DNA from: Brevibacterium atlanticum
GTDB lineage: Bacteria > Actinomycetota > Actinomycetes > Actinomycetales > Brevibacteriaceae
Reading direction: 5' to 3'
Assembly: GCF_011617245.1 (NCBI RefSeq)
Contig: NZ_CP050152.1
Location: forward strand, 558,001-622,000
DNA: 64,000 nucleotides
Shown: positions 6,854 through 15,962 of the stretch, piece after piece
Position numbering within the stretch: position 1 is the first letter of the stretch
Layout: each line of letters opens with the position of its first letter
The notes under the pieces: model-generated
What the model was told of the DNA's origin: nothing
Databases searched by the model: none
The model's input: the letters and a program-made list of their open reading frames with translations, nothing else
Position numbers and translations under genes: made by a program

Positions 6854-9800
6854 TCAGCGGCGCGGTTCCAGCCCCCACCCCCACGCCAGCAGCTCGGCCA
6901 GCGACACGCCATCGGCGTCGCTGAGATCCGTGATCTGCGTCCGGCACGAATAGCCGTCGGCGAGTACGACTGGCATCCGCGACTCGGGTTCGCGGACAGA
7001 CCCGACAGCGCCACCGGTCTGAACCGGCTCCCTGTCGTTCCCCGTCGCAACGCGACCGGCGAGGGCAGGGGAAGACCCGACTTGCTCGCCGGCCCGCACA
7101 CCCCGCTCCCGCAGCGCGGGCAGCAAGGCCACCTCGGCAACGGCGACCGAGGTCTCATAGTGGCCCTCCTCGACGCCGAAGTTTCCAGCCAGGCCGCAGC
7201 ACCCGCCGAGGAACCGACTGCTCGCCCCAGCCCTGGCCAGCAGCTCCTTGTCCGCCGCGGTGCCGAAGATCGCCGACTGGTGGCAGTGCGGCTGAACGAG
7301 CGCCTCGACGTCGGAGAGATCCGGCAGTTCCGCGCCGATGCTCAGCAGATACTGGGCCAAGGTCTGCACGCGAGCCGCCACCCGGTTCGACGCCTCATCG
7401 GCGACGAGTTTGCGTGAATCGTCCTTGAGTGTGGCCAGGCAGGAGGGCTCGACGCCGATGATCGGCACCTCCCCAGTGGCATCGAGGGCATCGATCGTCT
7501 GCGACAGATTCGCACGGGCGGCATCGAGCTGACCGGTCGAGATGAGCGGCAGACCACAGCAGACCGTCTGGTCGATCACCTGCACGCTCACCCCCGCCCG
7601 CTCGAGCACGGCCACGGCCGCCGCGAGGATGCGCGGGGCGAAGTGGTTCGACCATGAATCGGCGAACAGCACCACCTCGGCGGTCTGCGACGATCCCGCA
7701 GGCCGGGCGTCCGCGTCCGACCGGGCCCCCGCACCTGACCGCGCGACCGCCTCGGCGCCGGTGCGGCCATCCGCACCCGCACCCTGCCACCACTTCCGGA
7801 ACGTCGTCGACGCGAACTGCGGGATCGACCGGCGGACATCGATGCCCGAGATCCGCTTCGCCACCGTCGACAGTCCCGGCAGCCCCGATACCCGGTTGAG
7901 CACCGGCGCCACCGGTGTGACCAGGCGCGCGAGCTGCGGAAGGAACCCGAGCGAGTAATGCTTCATCGGCCGCAGCCGCCCCTTGTAGGACTGGTGGAGC
8001 ACCTCGGCCTTGTACGTGGACATGTCCGTGCCCGTCGGACACTCGGTGCCGCAGGCCTTGCACGACAGGCACAGATCGAGGGCCTCGGCGACCTCGGGCG
8101 AATCCCACCGGGATTCGAGCAGATCCCCAGACACCATCTCCTGCAGGACCCGGGCACGCCCCCTGGTCGAATGCCGTTCATCGCGCGTGGCCTGGTAGGA
8201 CGGGCACATCGTCCCGCCGCCGGCCGCCGAATCCGCGCGGCATTTGCCGACACCGGTGCACCGATGCACCGCCGAGGCGAAGCCCGCCGATTCGCCCTCA
8301 TACGCCATCGCCAGTCCACCGGGCAGCTCCTGCCGCAACGGCAACTCGGTCAGACGGATCGATTCGTTGAGTGCGTCCGGATCGACGATGACCCCGGGAT
8401 TGAGCAGATGCTGAGGATCGAAGAGCGCCTTGACCTGGGAGAACAGATCGAGCGCGGCAGGGGTATACATGAGACGCAGCAGCTCCGACCGGGCGCGACC
8501 GTCTCCGTGTTCACCGGAGACAGACCCGCCGTAGCGGGCCACGAGCTTGGTGGCCGCGACCATGAAATCGCGCATGATCTGGGGCCCGTCCGGATCCTCG
8601 AGCGGAAAGTCGACGCGCATGTGCAGACAGCCGTCACCGAAGTGCCCGTACGGAATCCCCCACAGTCCGTGCTCGTCGAGGAGGTCCATGAGGTCGTGCA
8701 GATAATCGCCGAGGTGGTCGACCGGAACCGCCGAATCCTCCCACCCCGCGTGAGCGTCCCGTCCGTCCGGGGTGCGCGAGACCAGGCCCGCGCCGTCGGC
8801 GCGGATCGCCCACACCTCGGCGGCGGCCGCGGCATCGAGGACGGCGGAGTCCAGGGACTGCGATTCGGTGATGAGGCGCTGCGTCTCCTGCGTCAGTGCC
8901 GCTTCGTCCTCCCCGGTGAGTTCGACGACGAGCCAGCCGGCACCCTCGGGCAGCGTGGGAACCGCCTCGGCGCCCTTGGTCTCGATGACCCGGGCGAGCA
9001 TCCGCGAATCGAGGCCCTCACAGGCGGCGACGGGGAAGTCCTTCAGCAGCGGGGCATCGTGAGCGGCGGCGACCATATCCTCATAGCCGAGCACGACCGC
9101 CGATGTGTGGCTCGGATCCTTGACCAGGCGCATCTTCGCGGCCAGGACGATGCCCCAGGTGCCTTCGGTGCCGGCGAAAGCGCGGCGGACGTCGAAGCCG
9201 TTCTCCGGCAGGAGGGACTCGAGTCCGTAGCCGGAGACCTGGCGGGAGAAGGTGCCGAAGTTCGTGCGGATGGTGCCGAGGTTCCCTGCCACCAGTTCGT
9301 GCAGGCGGGGGAAGATCGCGGACGCGTCCGAGTCGTCGAGGGTGACGACGGTGCCGTCGATGAGCATGACCGTGAGTGCGAGGATGTTGTCCCCGGTCCG
9401 CCCGTAGCCCAGCGCCCGTGGCCCGCACGCATTGTTGCCGACCATCCCGCCGATCGTGCATCGAGTATGGGTCGACGGGTCGGGGCCGAACCGCAGCCCG
9501 TGCGGTTTCGCCTGTTTCTGCAGGTGGGCGTGGACGCAGCCGGCCTGCACCCACGCCGACTGCTCGTCCGGGTCGAGATCGAGCACGGCATTCATATGGC
9601 GGGAGAAGTCGAGGATGATGCCGCGTCCGATCGCATTGCCGGCGATCGAGGTGCCGGCCCCACGGCTGGTGATCGGGACCCCGCGACGGCGCGCGATCCC
9701 CAGGGTGGCCCGCACATCGCCCTCATTGCGGGGGAAGACGATGGCGGCGGGGACGAGTCGGAAGAGGGAGGCGTCGGAGGAGTAGGCGGCTCTGTCCGTC

Positions 9801-9931
9801 TTCTCGATGCTGAAATCGTCGATGCCCGCGGCACGGAATTCGGCGTCGAGGGCAGCAGGCAGCGACGTCGAGGACTCGTCTTCGTCGATGGTCGCCCGAT
9901 TCGCCCCGGTGGGATGGGCCATAGTCGTCAT
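6854..9931 (-). CDS. FAD- and Fe-S-containing 2-hydroxyacid dehydrogenase (YdiJ/GlcD-GlcF fusion type)
   Basis: This roughly 1,025-residue enzyme oxidises a D-2-hydroxy acid such as D-lactate or D-2-hydroxyglutarate and passes electrons to the respiratory chain. An FAD_binding_4 domain comes first (about 45-200, with SRGAGTSIAGNAIGRGIILD). An FAD-oxidase C domain follows (about 230-540, including SGEHGDGRARS). A ferredoxin-like Fe-S section has CTGVGKCRAD and CLSCKACGTECPTGTD, and two CCG domains carry VCCGLPLISTGQLDAARAN and CCGLAGNFGVEEGHYE. An Ala/Gly/Asp-rich insert (GADGRTGAEAVARSGAGARS) separates the Fe-S and CCG parts and is not conserved in the family. The start is uncertain: ATG 9931 gives a normal N-terminus, but ATG 9973 or 9922 are possible and none has a good ribosome site. 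Exact substrate not determined. Confidence 0.88.
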   Translation of the reverse strand: MTTMAHPTGANRATIDEDESSTSLPAALDAEFRAAGIDDFSIEKTDRAAYSSDASLFRLVPAAIVFPRNEGDVRATLGIARRRGVPITSRGAGTSIAGNAIGRGIILDFSRHMNAVLDLDPDEQSAWVQAGCVHAHLQKQAKPHGLRFGPDPSTHTRCTIGGMVGNNACGPRALGYGRTGDNILALTVMLIDGTVVTLDDSDASAIFPRLHELVAGNLGTIRTNFGTFSRQVSGYGLESLLPENGFDVRRAFAGTEGTWGIVLAAKMRLVKDPSHTSAVVLGYEDMVAAAHDAPLLKDFPVAACEGLDSRMLARVIETKGAEAVPTLPEGAGWLVVELTGEDEAALTQETQRLITESQSLDSAVLDAAAAAEVWAIRADGAGLVSRTPDGRDAHAGWEDSAVPVDHLGDYLHDLMDLLDEHGLWGIPYGHFGDGCLHMRVDFPLEDPDGPQIMRDFMVAATKLVARYGGSVSGEHGDGRARSELLRLMYTPAALDLFSQVKALFDPQHLLNPGVIVDPDALNESIRLTELPLRQELPGGLAMAYEGESAGFASAVHRCTGVGKCRADSAAGGGTMCPSYQATRDERHSTRGRARVLQEMVSGDLLESRWDSPEVAEALDLCLSCKACGTECPTGTDMSTYKAEVLHQSYKGRLRPMKHYSLGFLPQLARLVTPVAPVLNRVSGLPGLSTVAKRISGIDVRRSIPQFASTTFRKWWQGAGADGRTGAEAVARSGAGARSDADARPAGSSQTAEVVLFADSWSNHFAPRILAAAVAVLERAGVSVQVIDQTVCCGLPLISTGQLDAARANLSQTIDALDATGEVPIIGVEPSCLATLKDDSRKLVADEASNRVAARVQTLAQYLLSIGAELPDLSDVEALVQPHCHQSAIFGTAADKELLARAGASSRFLGGCCGLAGNFGVEEGHYETSVAVAEVALLPALRERGVRAGEQVGSSPALAGRVATGNDREPVQTGGAVGSVREPESRMPVVLADGYSCRTQITDLSDADGVSLAELLAWGWGLEPRR

Positions 9932-10203
9932 GCTTCGCATTGTGCCACTTGGGTTGTCGGAACATCGACTCATCTCACCCCGGGAGTATGCGGCAGCTCA
10001 CAGTGCGGCGCGGGGGGCGCGTGTCCACGATACAACGTCCTAGGCGTTATCATTTCGTTATATTAGGTGCTCAGAGCGGTGCCGCTATCTGGCGTTGATT
10101 CCAATATCCGGGAATTCTTGGTGTATTGACATATTCGTGGTATCTAATGGGACTACACCAATTCGTGGCAACGGGCCACAGTATGAATGCAGGGGAAGAA
10201 ACC

Positions 10204-10449
10204 ATGTCGCGTCGAGCTCGTGAATTGACAGTGGATCAGACGGCTTTAGTCGGTGTCGTTCGAAAGGTTGCTCGGCAACGCTCGAAAATCAACACGGACT
10301 ATGTGATGGCCATTCTGCGTGCCCGGGAGGAGGGTGCGACCTTCGGTGCCATCGCCGAGGCGGCCGGCACCTCTTCGCAGGCAGTGCAGGAGATCGTGCG
10401 CCGACACGGTCCGGTCAAGCGCAGCGGACCGAAGGCGGGAGTCGCCTGA
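10204..10449 (+). CDS. Small helix-turn-helix protein, function unknown
   Basis: This 81-residue basic protein has a helix-turn-helix-like segment ATFGAIAEAAGTSSQAVQEI at about residues 45-65 and a basic C-terminus RRHGPVKRSGPKAG. The arrangement resembles a sigma-region-4 or phage-like DNA-binding domain standing alone; I do not recognise a named family. The ATG at 10204 is preceded by GGGGAAG nine bases upstream; in-frame starts further upstream have no ribosome site. A strong 15-bp stem-loop at 10524-10570 follows and probably ends the transcript. The upstream 200 bases are AT-richer than the genes around them and may hold its own promoter. Confidence 0.6.
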   Translation: MSRRARELTVDQTALVGVVRKVARQRSKINTDYVMAILRAREEGATFGAIAEAAGTSSQAVQEIVRRHGPVKRSGPKAGVA

Positions 10450-10523
10450 ACCGGCTGAACCGCTGAATGACGGGGCCGACACGGCTCCGGTCGCCTCACC
10501 GAGCGCTCACCTTTCCCGCGCTT

Positions 10524-10570
10524 GCACCAGGGCGGTGATCCATGGACGTCATGGGTCACCGCCCTGGTGC
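10524..10570 (+). terminator. 15-bp perfect stem-loop after the small HTH gene
   Basis: GCACCAGGGCGGTGA (10524-10538) pairs perfectly with TCACCGCCCTGGTGC (10556-10570) around a 17-nt loop. No T-run follows, but the position after the gene and the stability suggest a terminator. Confidence 0.6.
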
Positions 10571-10949
10571 GTTCCGTGAGCTTCTCGTGACTGTTTCATG
10601 CTCACAGGGTGGATGAACAGCCGTGATCTGGGCAACAAGGAATCTTATTGTGTCGAAAATGGTTCGGCAGGGAAGCTGCTCTGCCGAAACGACCGCGTGA
10701 TTCATGCACGAAAATCGGCGCTCAAAGAGCTGGGTTCGACGGGCTGAAATCTTCGGCTCGGGTGCTCGAGAGCGGATTCCGCAGACGCGTTCCGGCGAGG
10801 TCGAGAATGCCGAATCCGCGGACCTCGAATCCGCGCGTGCGCGGCTTAGATACAAGAAGTACATACTCGGTTCTGTATTGCAGTCTTGTTACAGGGGCAG
10901 GCGGTGGACAGGGCGGCAGTGCGCCCGACTCATTGTCTAGAGTGGCGGT
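10571..10949. other. Non-coding gap of about 380 bp with one hairpin
   Basis: I see no credible gene here. There is an 8-bp perfect hairpin TTCGGCAG (10663-10670) with CTGCCGAA (10681-10688), and a TAGAGT box (10938-10943) placed six bases before the next start codon. The remaining sequence has no coding-like third-position bias. Confidence 0.5.
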
Positions 10950-11912
10950 ATGCGAACTGAGTCCGACACCCTGCCTGCCGAGATCGCCGACCGCCCCCTC
11001 ATCCGCATCGCCGCCGACCTCTCTCTGATGGCGTGGGAACAGATGCAGGGCTATCGGCCGCTGCTCGGTACCAGCCTCGATGCCCGGGTCGTCGACACGA
11101 AGACCTCGCCCAATGACCTCGTCACCGAGGCTGATGCGCAGATCGAAGCGCTGGTCCGCGGCTATCTCGCGCAGGTTCGTCCCGGCGACCTCATGGTCGG
11201 CGAAGAGGGTTCGCCCGCGCTCGACCCGGTCGAGTTCTTCTCCGCCGGATTCCTCGGTCGCCTCCACGCCTACGACGCAGCAGGATCAGCCCTTGCCGAC
11301 CTCAGCGACGGCGGACCCGCGCTCGAATGGCACGTCGACCCCATCGACGGGACCGTCAATTTCGTCCGCGGCATCGAGTACCACGCCTTCTCCGTCGGTG
11401 TCTGCGAGAGTTCGGAGTCGGATCGAGGTCTCGGGCTCGGCCGGTGGCTCGCGGGGCTCGTCGCCTCACCCGGACTCGACGTCACCTGGCTGGCTGCCGA
11501 GCACCTCGGCGCCTACCGGGTCTCCGGCAGACTCGCCGACCACTTCGAGGCGTCGGCGGGCATCCCTGCGCAGCGGCTGCGCGGCACCCCGGCCGGACTC
11601 TCGGGCCGGCTGCTCGCCACAGGGTTGGCCTACACCGGAGACAACCGCGGCCCGCAGCTGGCCAAGCTCGAGAACCTCATGCAGGGCTATGACGATCTGC
11701 GGCGCTGCGGGTCGGCCGCGATCGACTTGTGCATGGTCGCCGAGGGGCGTGTGAATTCCTATGCCGAACGGGGCCTGGGAATCTACGACTACGCCGGCGG
11801 GGCGGTCATCGTCGAAGAGGCCGGACTCCATGTCAGCCGCGGGGGAGCGGGCGGGCCGACCGCGGCTGCCGATACTCGGGACGAGGTCGACCGGCTCGTG
11901 GGCGCCATCTGA
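10950..11912 (+). CDS. Inositol monophosphatase-family phosphatase
   Basis: This 320-residue Mg2+-dependent phosphatase belongs to the IMPase/FBPase/CysQ fold. Seen motifs are NDLVTEADAQIE (about residue 55), GEEG (about 85), the core WHVDPIDGTVNF (about 130) and near the C-terminus YDYAGGAVIVEEAGL, the equivalent of the WD-x-AAG metal site with Tyr in place of Trp. Such enzymes act on inositol phosphates, histidinol phosphate, fructose-1,6-bisphosphate or adenosine bisphosphate; the sequence does not decide which. At 320 residues it is longer than typical IMPases (about 265), with extra loops at about 95-120 and 150-170. The start codon lies six bases after TAGAGT, so it is probably leaderless and monocistronic. 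Confidence 0.88.
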   Translation: MRTESDTLPAEIADRPLIRIAADLSLMAWEQMQGYRPLLGTSLDARVVDTKTSPNDLVTEADAQIEALVRGYLAQVRPGDLMVGEEGSPALDPVEFFSAGFLGRLHAYDAAGSALADLSDGGPALEWHVDPIDGTVNFVRGIEYHAFSVGVCESSESDRGLGLGRWLAGLVASPGLDVTWLAAEHLGAYRVSGRLADHFEASAGIPAQRLRGTPAGLSGRLLATGLAYTGDNRGPQLAKLENLMQGYDDLRRCGSAAIDLCMVAEGRVNSYAERGLGIYDYAGGAVIVEEAGLHVSRGGAGGPTAAADTRDEVDRLVGAI

Positions 11913-11959
11913 ATCGGGTCCGCTCAGCTGCCCTTCGTCTCAGTCACACTTCGTTTCAG

Positions 11960-12469
11960 TCACCCGCTGACCCGGTCACCCGCGGCGGCGCTCCCCACGG
12001 CAGGCCGGACCGTCACCCAGCGGCGGACGGCGAGGATGAGTGCGGCGATGAGGCCGACGATGAGCAGACCGTCGGCGGCGATGTAGAACAGGTGCAGGGC
12101 CGAGCCGCCTTCGTCGACGCCCGCGAGCACGGCATCGGTGCGCCGATTGAGCAGGGGGCGGATGACGAGAACCTTGATGATGAGCACGCCGATGAGCCCG
12201 CTGGCCACGCTCCGATAGGCGCGGTCGACCCCGGACTTCAGCAGCGCCCACAGCAGGATCACTGCGATGACCAGCTCGACCCAGTTCATCGCTGCGAACA
12301 CCAGTCGGCCGATGCCCAGTCCGAGCGGGATCGTGATGCCCGGAGCCGTGAACTTCAGCGGGGCCTCGATGAGCGAGATCCCGATGATGAGACCGAGCCA
12401 CACAGCCGGCAGGAGGATGCGCGCTCCCGCCGCCAGACGGGTGTCCTGAGTGCTGAAGATATTGGCCAT
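11960..12469 (-). CDS. Four-helix integral membrane protein, function unknown
   Basis: This is a 169-residue hydrophobic protein with four predicted membrane segments: about residues 17-37 (ILLPAVWLGLIIGISLIEAP), 50-75 (LGIGRLVFAAMNWVELVIAVILLW), 85-105 and 130-150 (LFYIAADGLLIVGLIAALIL). The short APLKF motif after the first segment and the overall pattern resemble DUF4149-like or heme-handling small membrane proteins, but I cannot assign a family. Start ATG 12469 or 12478 (four codons apart); neither has a strong ribosome site. A perfect 7-bp inverted repeat at 12477-12495 overlaps its 5' end and faces the divergent amidohydrolase gene. Confidence 0.7.
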   Translation of the reverse strand: MANIFSTQDTRLAAGARILLPAVWLGLIIGISLIEAPLKFTAPGITIPLGLGIGRLVFAAMNWVELVIAVILLWALLKSGVDRAYRSVASGLIGVLIIKVLVIRPLLNRRTDAVLAGVDEGGSALHLFYIAADGLLIVGLIAALILAVRRWVTVRPAVGSAAAGDRVSG

Positions 12470-12476
12470 GTTTCGC

Positions 12477-12495
12477 ATTCTACTAGCGGTAGAAT
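12477..12495. promoter_or_regulatory. Inverted repeat ATTCTAC-N5-GTAGAAT, candidate operator
   Basis: A perfect 7-bp inverted repeat with spacer TAGCG sits in the 70-bp divergent gap. It touches the start of the membrane-protein gene and lies 32 bp before the -10-like box of the amidohydrolase gene, so one protein could regulate both. No regulator gene is adjacent. Confidence 0.45.
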
Positions 12496-12539
12496 GGGGT
12501 GCCCGCGGGCGAGCGGAGGCGGCCTTTAGACTGGTGCCC

Positions 12540-14384
12540 ATGCGTCTGTTCTCCAACGCCGTCGTGCGCACCTTCGCACCCACATCTGCCCCCGGCACGC
12601 CCATCGACGAGGCGGCCACCACCACGGATTCCGAGCCCCACCCCGGCGGCATCGACACGGGCAACATCGACACACCGCCCGATGCCATCCTCGTCGACGG
12701 GGAGACCATCGTCGCCGTCGGCACCCGGGCCGAACTGCTCGACATCGCCGCCGCGGAATCATCGACGACGGCGGCGCTCGCCTCGGCGGGTGGGGTCGGT
12801 GCGACTGCGGTCATTCCCGGCCTCGAGATCGACGAGATCGACTGCGGCGGGCAGGTCATCCTCCCCGGCTTCGTCGACGGGCACATGCATTCGATCGCCT
12901 ACGCCGATTCGCTCACCGACCTCGATCTGTCCCAGACGAGATCCCTCGCCGAGGCGGTCGCGGCCATCCGCGAACGCGCCGACGGTCTCCCCGTGGGCAC
13001 CTGGGTCGTCGGCTCCGGCTGGGACCTCAACAAGTGGGAGGACCCGAGCTACCCGGACCGGAAGCTCCTCGACGCCGAGGTGCCCGACCATCCCGTGGCC
13101 ATGTGGTCACTCGACCTGCACACCCTGTGGACCAACGCCCATGCCCTTGAGATCGCCGGCATCGATGCACAGACTCCCGACCCGTCTGGCGGCAGCTTCG
13201 TCCACGACGAGTCAGGGCAGCTCACAGGCCTCGTGCGCGAGGATGCCACCGACCTCGTCGCCCGCTTCATCCCCGAACCCAGCCGGGAGGAACAGGTCGA
13301 ACGCCTCGCCACCACGCAGGAACTGTTCCTGTCGCAGGGGCTGACCGGCATCCACGACTTCGACGGCATCGCCTCGACACTGGGATGGAACGACCTGCGG
13401 GAGGCCGACCGGCAGGACCTGCGCGTCACCCTCTACCTGCGCGGACCCGAGGTACCGTGGGCGATCGAGACCGGCTGGCACACCGGTGACGGCGACGACT
13501 GGCTGCAGTGCGGCGGGCTCAAACTCTTCTCCGACGGGGCACTCGGCTCGCACACCTCGCACATGTCCTCGGCCTTTCCCGACACCGACGGCGAGACCGA
13601 GAACTTCGGCATCGCGCAGATGACTGAAGACGAACTCTTCGAGCAGGCCAGACTGGCCACCGAGGCCGGCATCTCCGTGGCCATCCACGCCATCGGCGAC
13701 CAGGCGAACCACCATGTGCTCGCCGTGTTCGAACGGCTGTGCGACATCACGTCCGCCGCAGAGGAACGCTTCGAACGCCCCATGCGCCATCGCGTCGAAC
13801 ACGCCCAATTCATCCAGCCGGCCGACGTCGCCCGCTTCGCCGAGCTCGGGGTGCTCGCGTCCATGCAGCCACGGCACTGCATCTCCGACCTGCACCTCCT
13901 CCACCTCATCGACGAGTCCGCACAGCTGGCCGCCTACGCCTGGCCCGACCTGCTCGACGCCGGAGCGCACGTCGTCTTCGGCTCCGATGGTCCTGTCGAA
14001 CCGGCGAACCCGTTCGCCGCGATCTACGCCGCGATGACCAGGGCCGATATCTCCGGTGACGCGAGCACCGCCTTCCAACCTCGGCGCCGGCTGACCGCCG
14101 TCGAAGCCATCCGCCTGCACACGCAGGGCCCCGCGTTCGCCGCCGGACTCGAGGACCGGCGCGGATACCTGGCGTCCGGGATGGACGCCGACTTCATCGT
14201 CGTCGATACGGACCCCTGCGTCGCCGACGGTCTGAGCGCCGAGGCGGCCGGGCGTGATGCGGGCGAATCCGACGGGCTCCTCGGTTACGATTCCGAGGAA
14301 GCCCTGTTCGCCCACGCCGAGGCGATCCGCGACACCCGTGTCGCGCTCACCGTCGTCGGAGGCGAGATCAAATACCGCGCCTGA
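12540..14384 (+). CDS. YtcJ-like amidohydrolase (Amidohydrolase_3 family)
   Basis: This 614-residue metal-dependent hydrolase has the composite beta-sandwich and TIM-barrel architecture. Visible metal and active-site motifs are GFVDGHMHSIAYADS (HxH), LKLFSDGALGSHTS, VAIHAIGDQANHHVL, HRVEHAQFI and VFGSDGPVEPANPFAA. The C-terminal strand returns to the sandwich domain with DADFIVVDTDP. Family members hydrolyse N-acyl or formamide-type bonds, and the physiological substrate is usually unknown. An Ala/Ser/Gly-rich stretch (about residues 75-95) lies between the first two sandwich strands. The ATG at 12540 follows TAGACT (12527-12532) by seven bases and looks leaderless. The acyltransferase gene starts 97 bp downstream on the same strand and may be co-transcribed. 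Confidence 0.87.
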   Translation: MRLFSNAVVRTFAPTSAPGTPIDEAATTTDSEPHPGGIDTGNIDTPPDAILVDGETIVAVGTRAELLDIAAAESSTTAALASAGGVGATAVIPGLEIDEIDCGGQVILPGFVDGHMHSIAYADSLTDLDLSQTRSLAEAVAAIRERADGLPVGTWVVGSGWDLNKWEDPSYPDRKLLDAEVPDHPVAMWSLDLHTLWTNAHALEIAGIDAQTPDPSGGSFVHDESGQLTGLVREDATDLVARFIPEPSREEQVERLATTQELFLSQGLTGIHDFDGIASTLGWNDLREADRQDLRVTLYLRGPEVPWAIETGWHTGDGDDWLQCGGLKLFSDGALGSHTSHMSSAFPDTDGETENFGIAQMTEDELFEQARLATEAGISVAIHAIGDQANHHVLAVFERLCDITSAAEERFERPMRHRVEHAQFIQPADVARFAELGVLASMQPRHCISDLHLLHLIDESAQLAAYAWPDLLDAGAHVVFGSDGPVEPANPFAAIYAAMTRADISGDASTAFQPRRRLTAVEAIRLHTQGPAFAAGLEDRRGYLASGMDADFIVVDTDPCVADGLSAEAAGRDAGESDGLLGYDSEEALFAHAEAIRDTRVALTVVGGEIKYRA

Positions 14385-14481
14385 CCCCGGCGAGACCGAC
14401 GCGACGAGTTCGCGACGATGCGACGAGACCGGCCGCGAAGCACCGCCCGACCCGGCCACCGACCGAGAAGGAAACCGCAGA

Positions 14482-15798
14482 ATGCCCCGTTCGTTCCTGG
14501 CCCAGGCCCGCAAGGTCGATGCGGCCACCCCGGACACGCGCAGCCGCGAGGTCGACTTCCTGCGGGCGGCGGCGATCACCGTCGTCGTGCTCGGCCACTG
14601 GACGATCATCGCCGTCAGCGCGACCGGCGGCATCAACCCGCACGGGCTGCTCGACCAGGCCCGGTGGACGCACCCGCTGACCTGGGTGTTCCAGGTGATG
14701 CCGATCTTCTTCCTCGTCGGCGGCTACTCCAACGCACTGTCGTGGCGGTCGGCCAGGCGCAAGAACACCGGCTACGCCGAATGGCTGCGCACCCGTCTGC
14801 GTCGCCTGGGTCTGCCGCTCATCCCGCTGCTGCTGACCTGGTTGGTCACCTGCGTCATCGCCCTGGCCGCCGGTGCCGCACCCGCCGCCGTGCAGCTGGC
14901 CTCGCAGATGGCTCTCGTGCCGACGTGGTTCCTCGCCGCGTATCTGCTCGTCGTCATCGTCGCCCCGCCCTGCCTGCTGCTGTGGGAGCGATGGGGCTGG
15001 TGGTCGATCATCCTCGGCATCGGATTGGCCGGAGTCGTCGATGTCATCAGCATCGTCACCGACAGCACGCTCGCCGGCTACCCGAACTACCTGCTCGTGT
15101 GGGCCAGCTTCCATCAGTTCGGCTACGCGTGGCTCGACGGACGACTCTCGAGCATCAAGCGCTGTCTGCTGCTGTTCGTCATCGGGGCGGTCGGTCTCGG
15201 GCTTCTCGTCGGGCTCGGACCGTACCCGGTCTCGATGATCACCGCCGGCACTGACGCCATCTCGAACTCGTCACCGACCCGCGTAACCATGGCCTTCCTC
15301 GGCATGGCCCAGGCCGGCATCGTGCTCATGCTCCAGCGCCCGCTCGCGAGACTGCTGCGCAGTCCCGGTCTGTGGTTCCTCACCGTCCTGGTCAACCAGC
15401 GCATCATGACCTGGTTCCTCTGGCACCTGACCGCCCTGACGGCGTTGGCCAACGTCTTCATCGGCCTCGGCGCCGATGCCCTGCTGCCGACCCCGCTGAC
15501 CGGGATCTGGTGGCTGACCCGTCCGCTGTGGGCGCTCGCCCTGCTGGCGATCACCGGAGTGCTCGTCTTCGTCTTCGGCCGTTTCGAATCACCGGCCTCC
15601 GATGACCGGCCCGCACCGCCGATGTGGATGCCGATCGCCGCCTCGGTGGCCATCTGCGCGGGGTTGGCGATCATGGCAGACACCGGGATGGTCAACGAGG
15701 ACGGAGTGACCTGGATCTGGCCGCTGCTGCCCTTGGTCGGTATGCTCGCCTTCGGCGTCGTCCGCCTGCCCGGCCGCCGCACGAGCGCCCAGAGCTGA
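14482..15798 (+). CDS. Acyltransferase-3 family membrane protein
   Basis: This 438-residue integral membrane enzyme has about ten to eleven hydrophobic segments. Acyltransferase-3 proteins move acetyl or other acyl groups from CoA onto cell-surface sugars or lipids at the membrane. The family start REVDFLRAAAITVVVLGHW carries the catalytic histidine in the first membrane helix, and FQVMPIFFLVGGYSNA is the typical second segment. WFLWHLTALT resembles the conserved late histidine-containing helix. The ATG at 14482 has GAAGGAAA about nine bases upstream. It follows the amidohydrolase on the same strand and ends just before a 27-bp hairpin shared with the convergent SDR gene. The acceptor cannot be predicted. 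Confidence 0.87.
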   Translation: MPRSFLAQARKVDAATPDTRSREVDFLRAAAITVVVLGHWTIIAVSATGGINPHGLLDQARWTHPLTWVFQVMPIFFLVGGYSNALSWRSARRKNTGYAEWLRTRLRRLGLPLIPLLLTWLVTCVIALAAGAAPAAVQLASQMALVPTWFLAAYLLVVIVAPPCLLLWERWGWWSIILGIGLAGVVDVISIVTDSTLAGYPNYLLVWASFHQFGYAWLDGRLSSIKRCLLLFVIGAVGLGLLVGLGPYPVSMITAGTDAISNSSPTRVTMAFLGMAQAGIVLMLQRPLARLLRSPGLWFLTVLVNQRIMTWFLWHLTALTALANVFIGLGADALLPTPLTGIWWLTRPLWALALLAITGVLVFVFGRFESPASDDRPAPPMWMPIAASVAICAGLAIMADTGMVNEDGVTWIWPLLPLVGMLAFGVVRLPGRRTSAQS

Positions 15799-15882
15799 TC
15801 CTCGCCGAGGTGGCTCAACCGCCGAACGCATCCCTGAGACTGAATCTGTCGCTCAGTCGACAGCCATCCGTCTGGAAACGCA

Positions 15883-15943
15883 ATTCGGAGGGAGAGGACT
15901 GTTGATTTCATCGTCCGAAATCAACATCCCTCTCCCTCCGAAT
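15883..15943. terminator. Long bidirectional hairpin (25 of 27 bp paired)
   Basis: The arm 15883-15909 (ATTCGGAGGGAGAGG...) pairs with 15917-15943 (...CCTCTCCCTCCGAAT) apart from two adjacent mismatches, around a 7-nt loop. It sits between convergent genes ending at 15798 and 15963, so a bidirectional terminator is the likely role. Confidence 0.75.
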
Positions 15944-15962
15944 CGAGGTCTGCCGCTCCCGA

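Noticed and set aside
7958..10066. A 702-codon open frame antisense to the YdiJ-like dehydrogenase
   Set aside because: Same effect of GC-rich complementary frames; no motif, no ribosome site, and the opposite gene has complete FAD and Fe-S motifs.
10740..10860. A tRNA-like sequence (CCTCGAATCCGCG resembles a T arm)
   Set aside because: No acceptor, D or anticodon arms can be paired at the right distances.
13212..14636. A 474-codon open frame antisense to the amidohydrolase
   Set aside because: No protein-like features; the plus-strand gene carries the full metal-site set.
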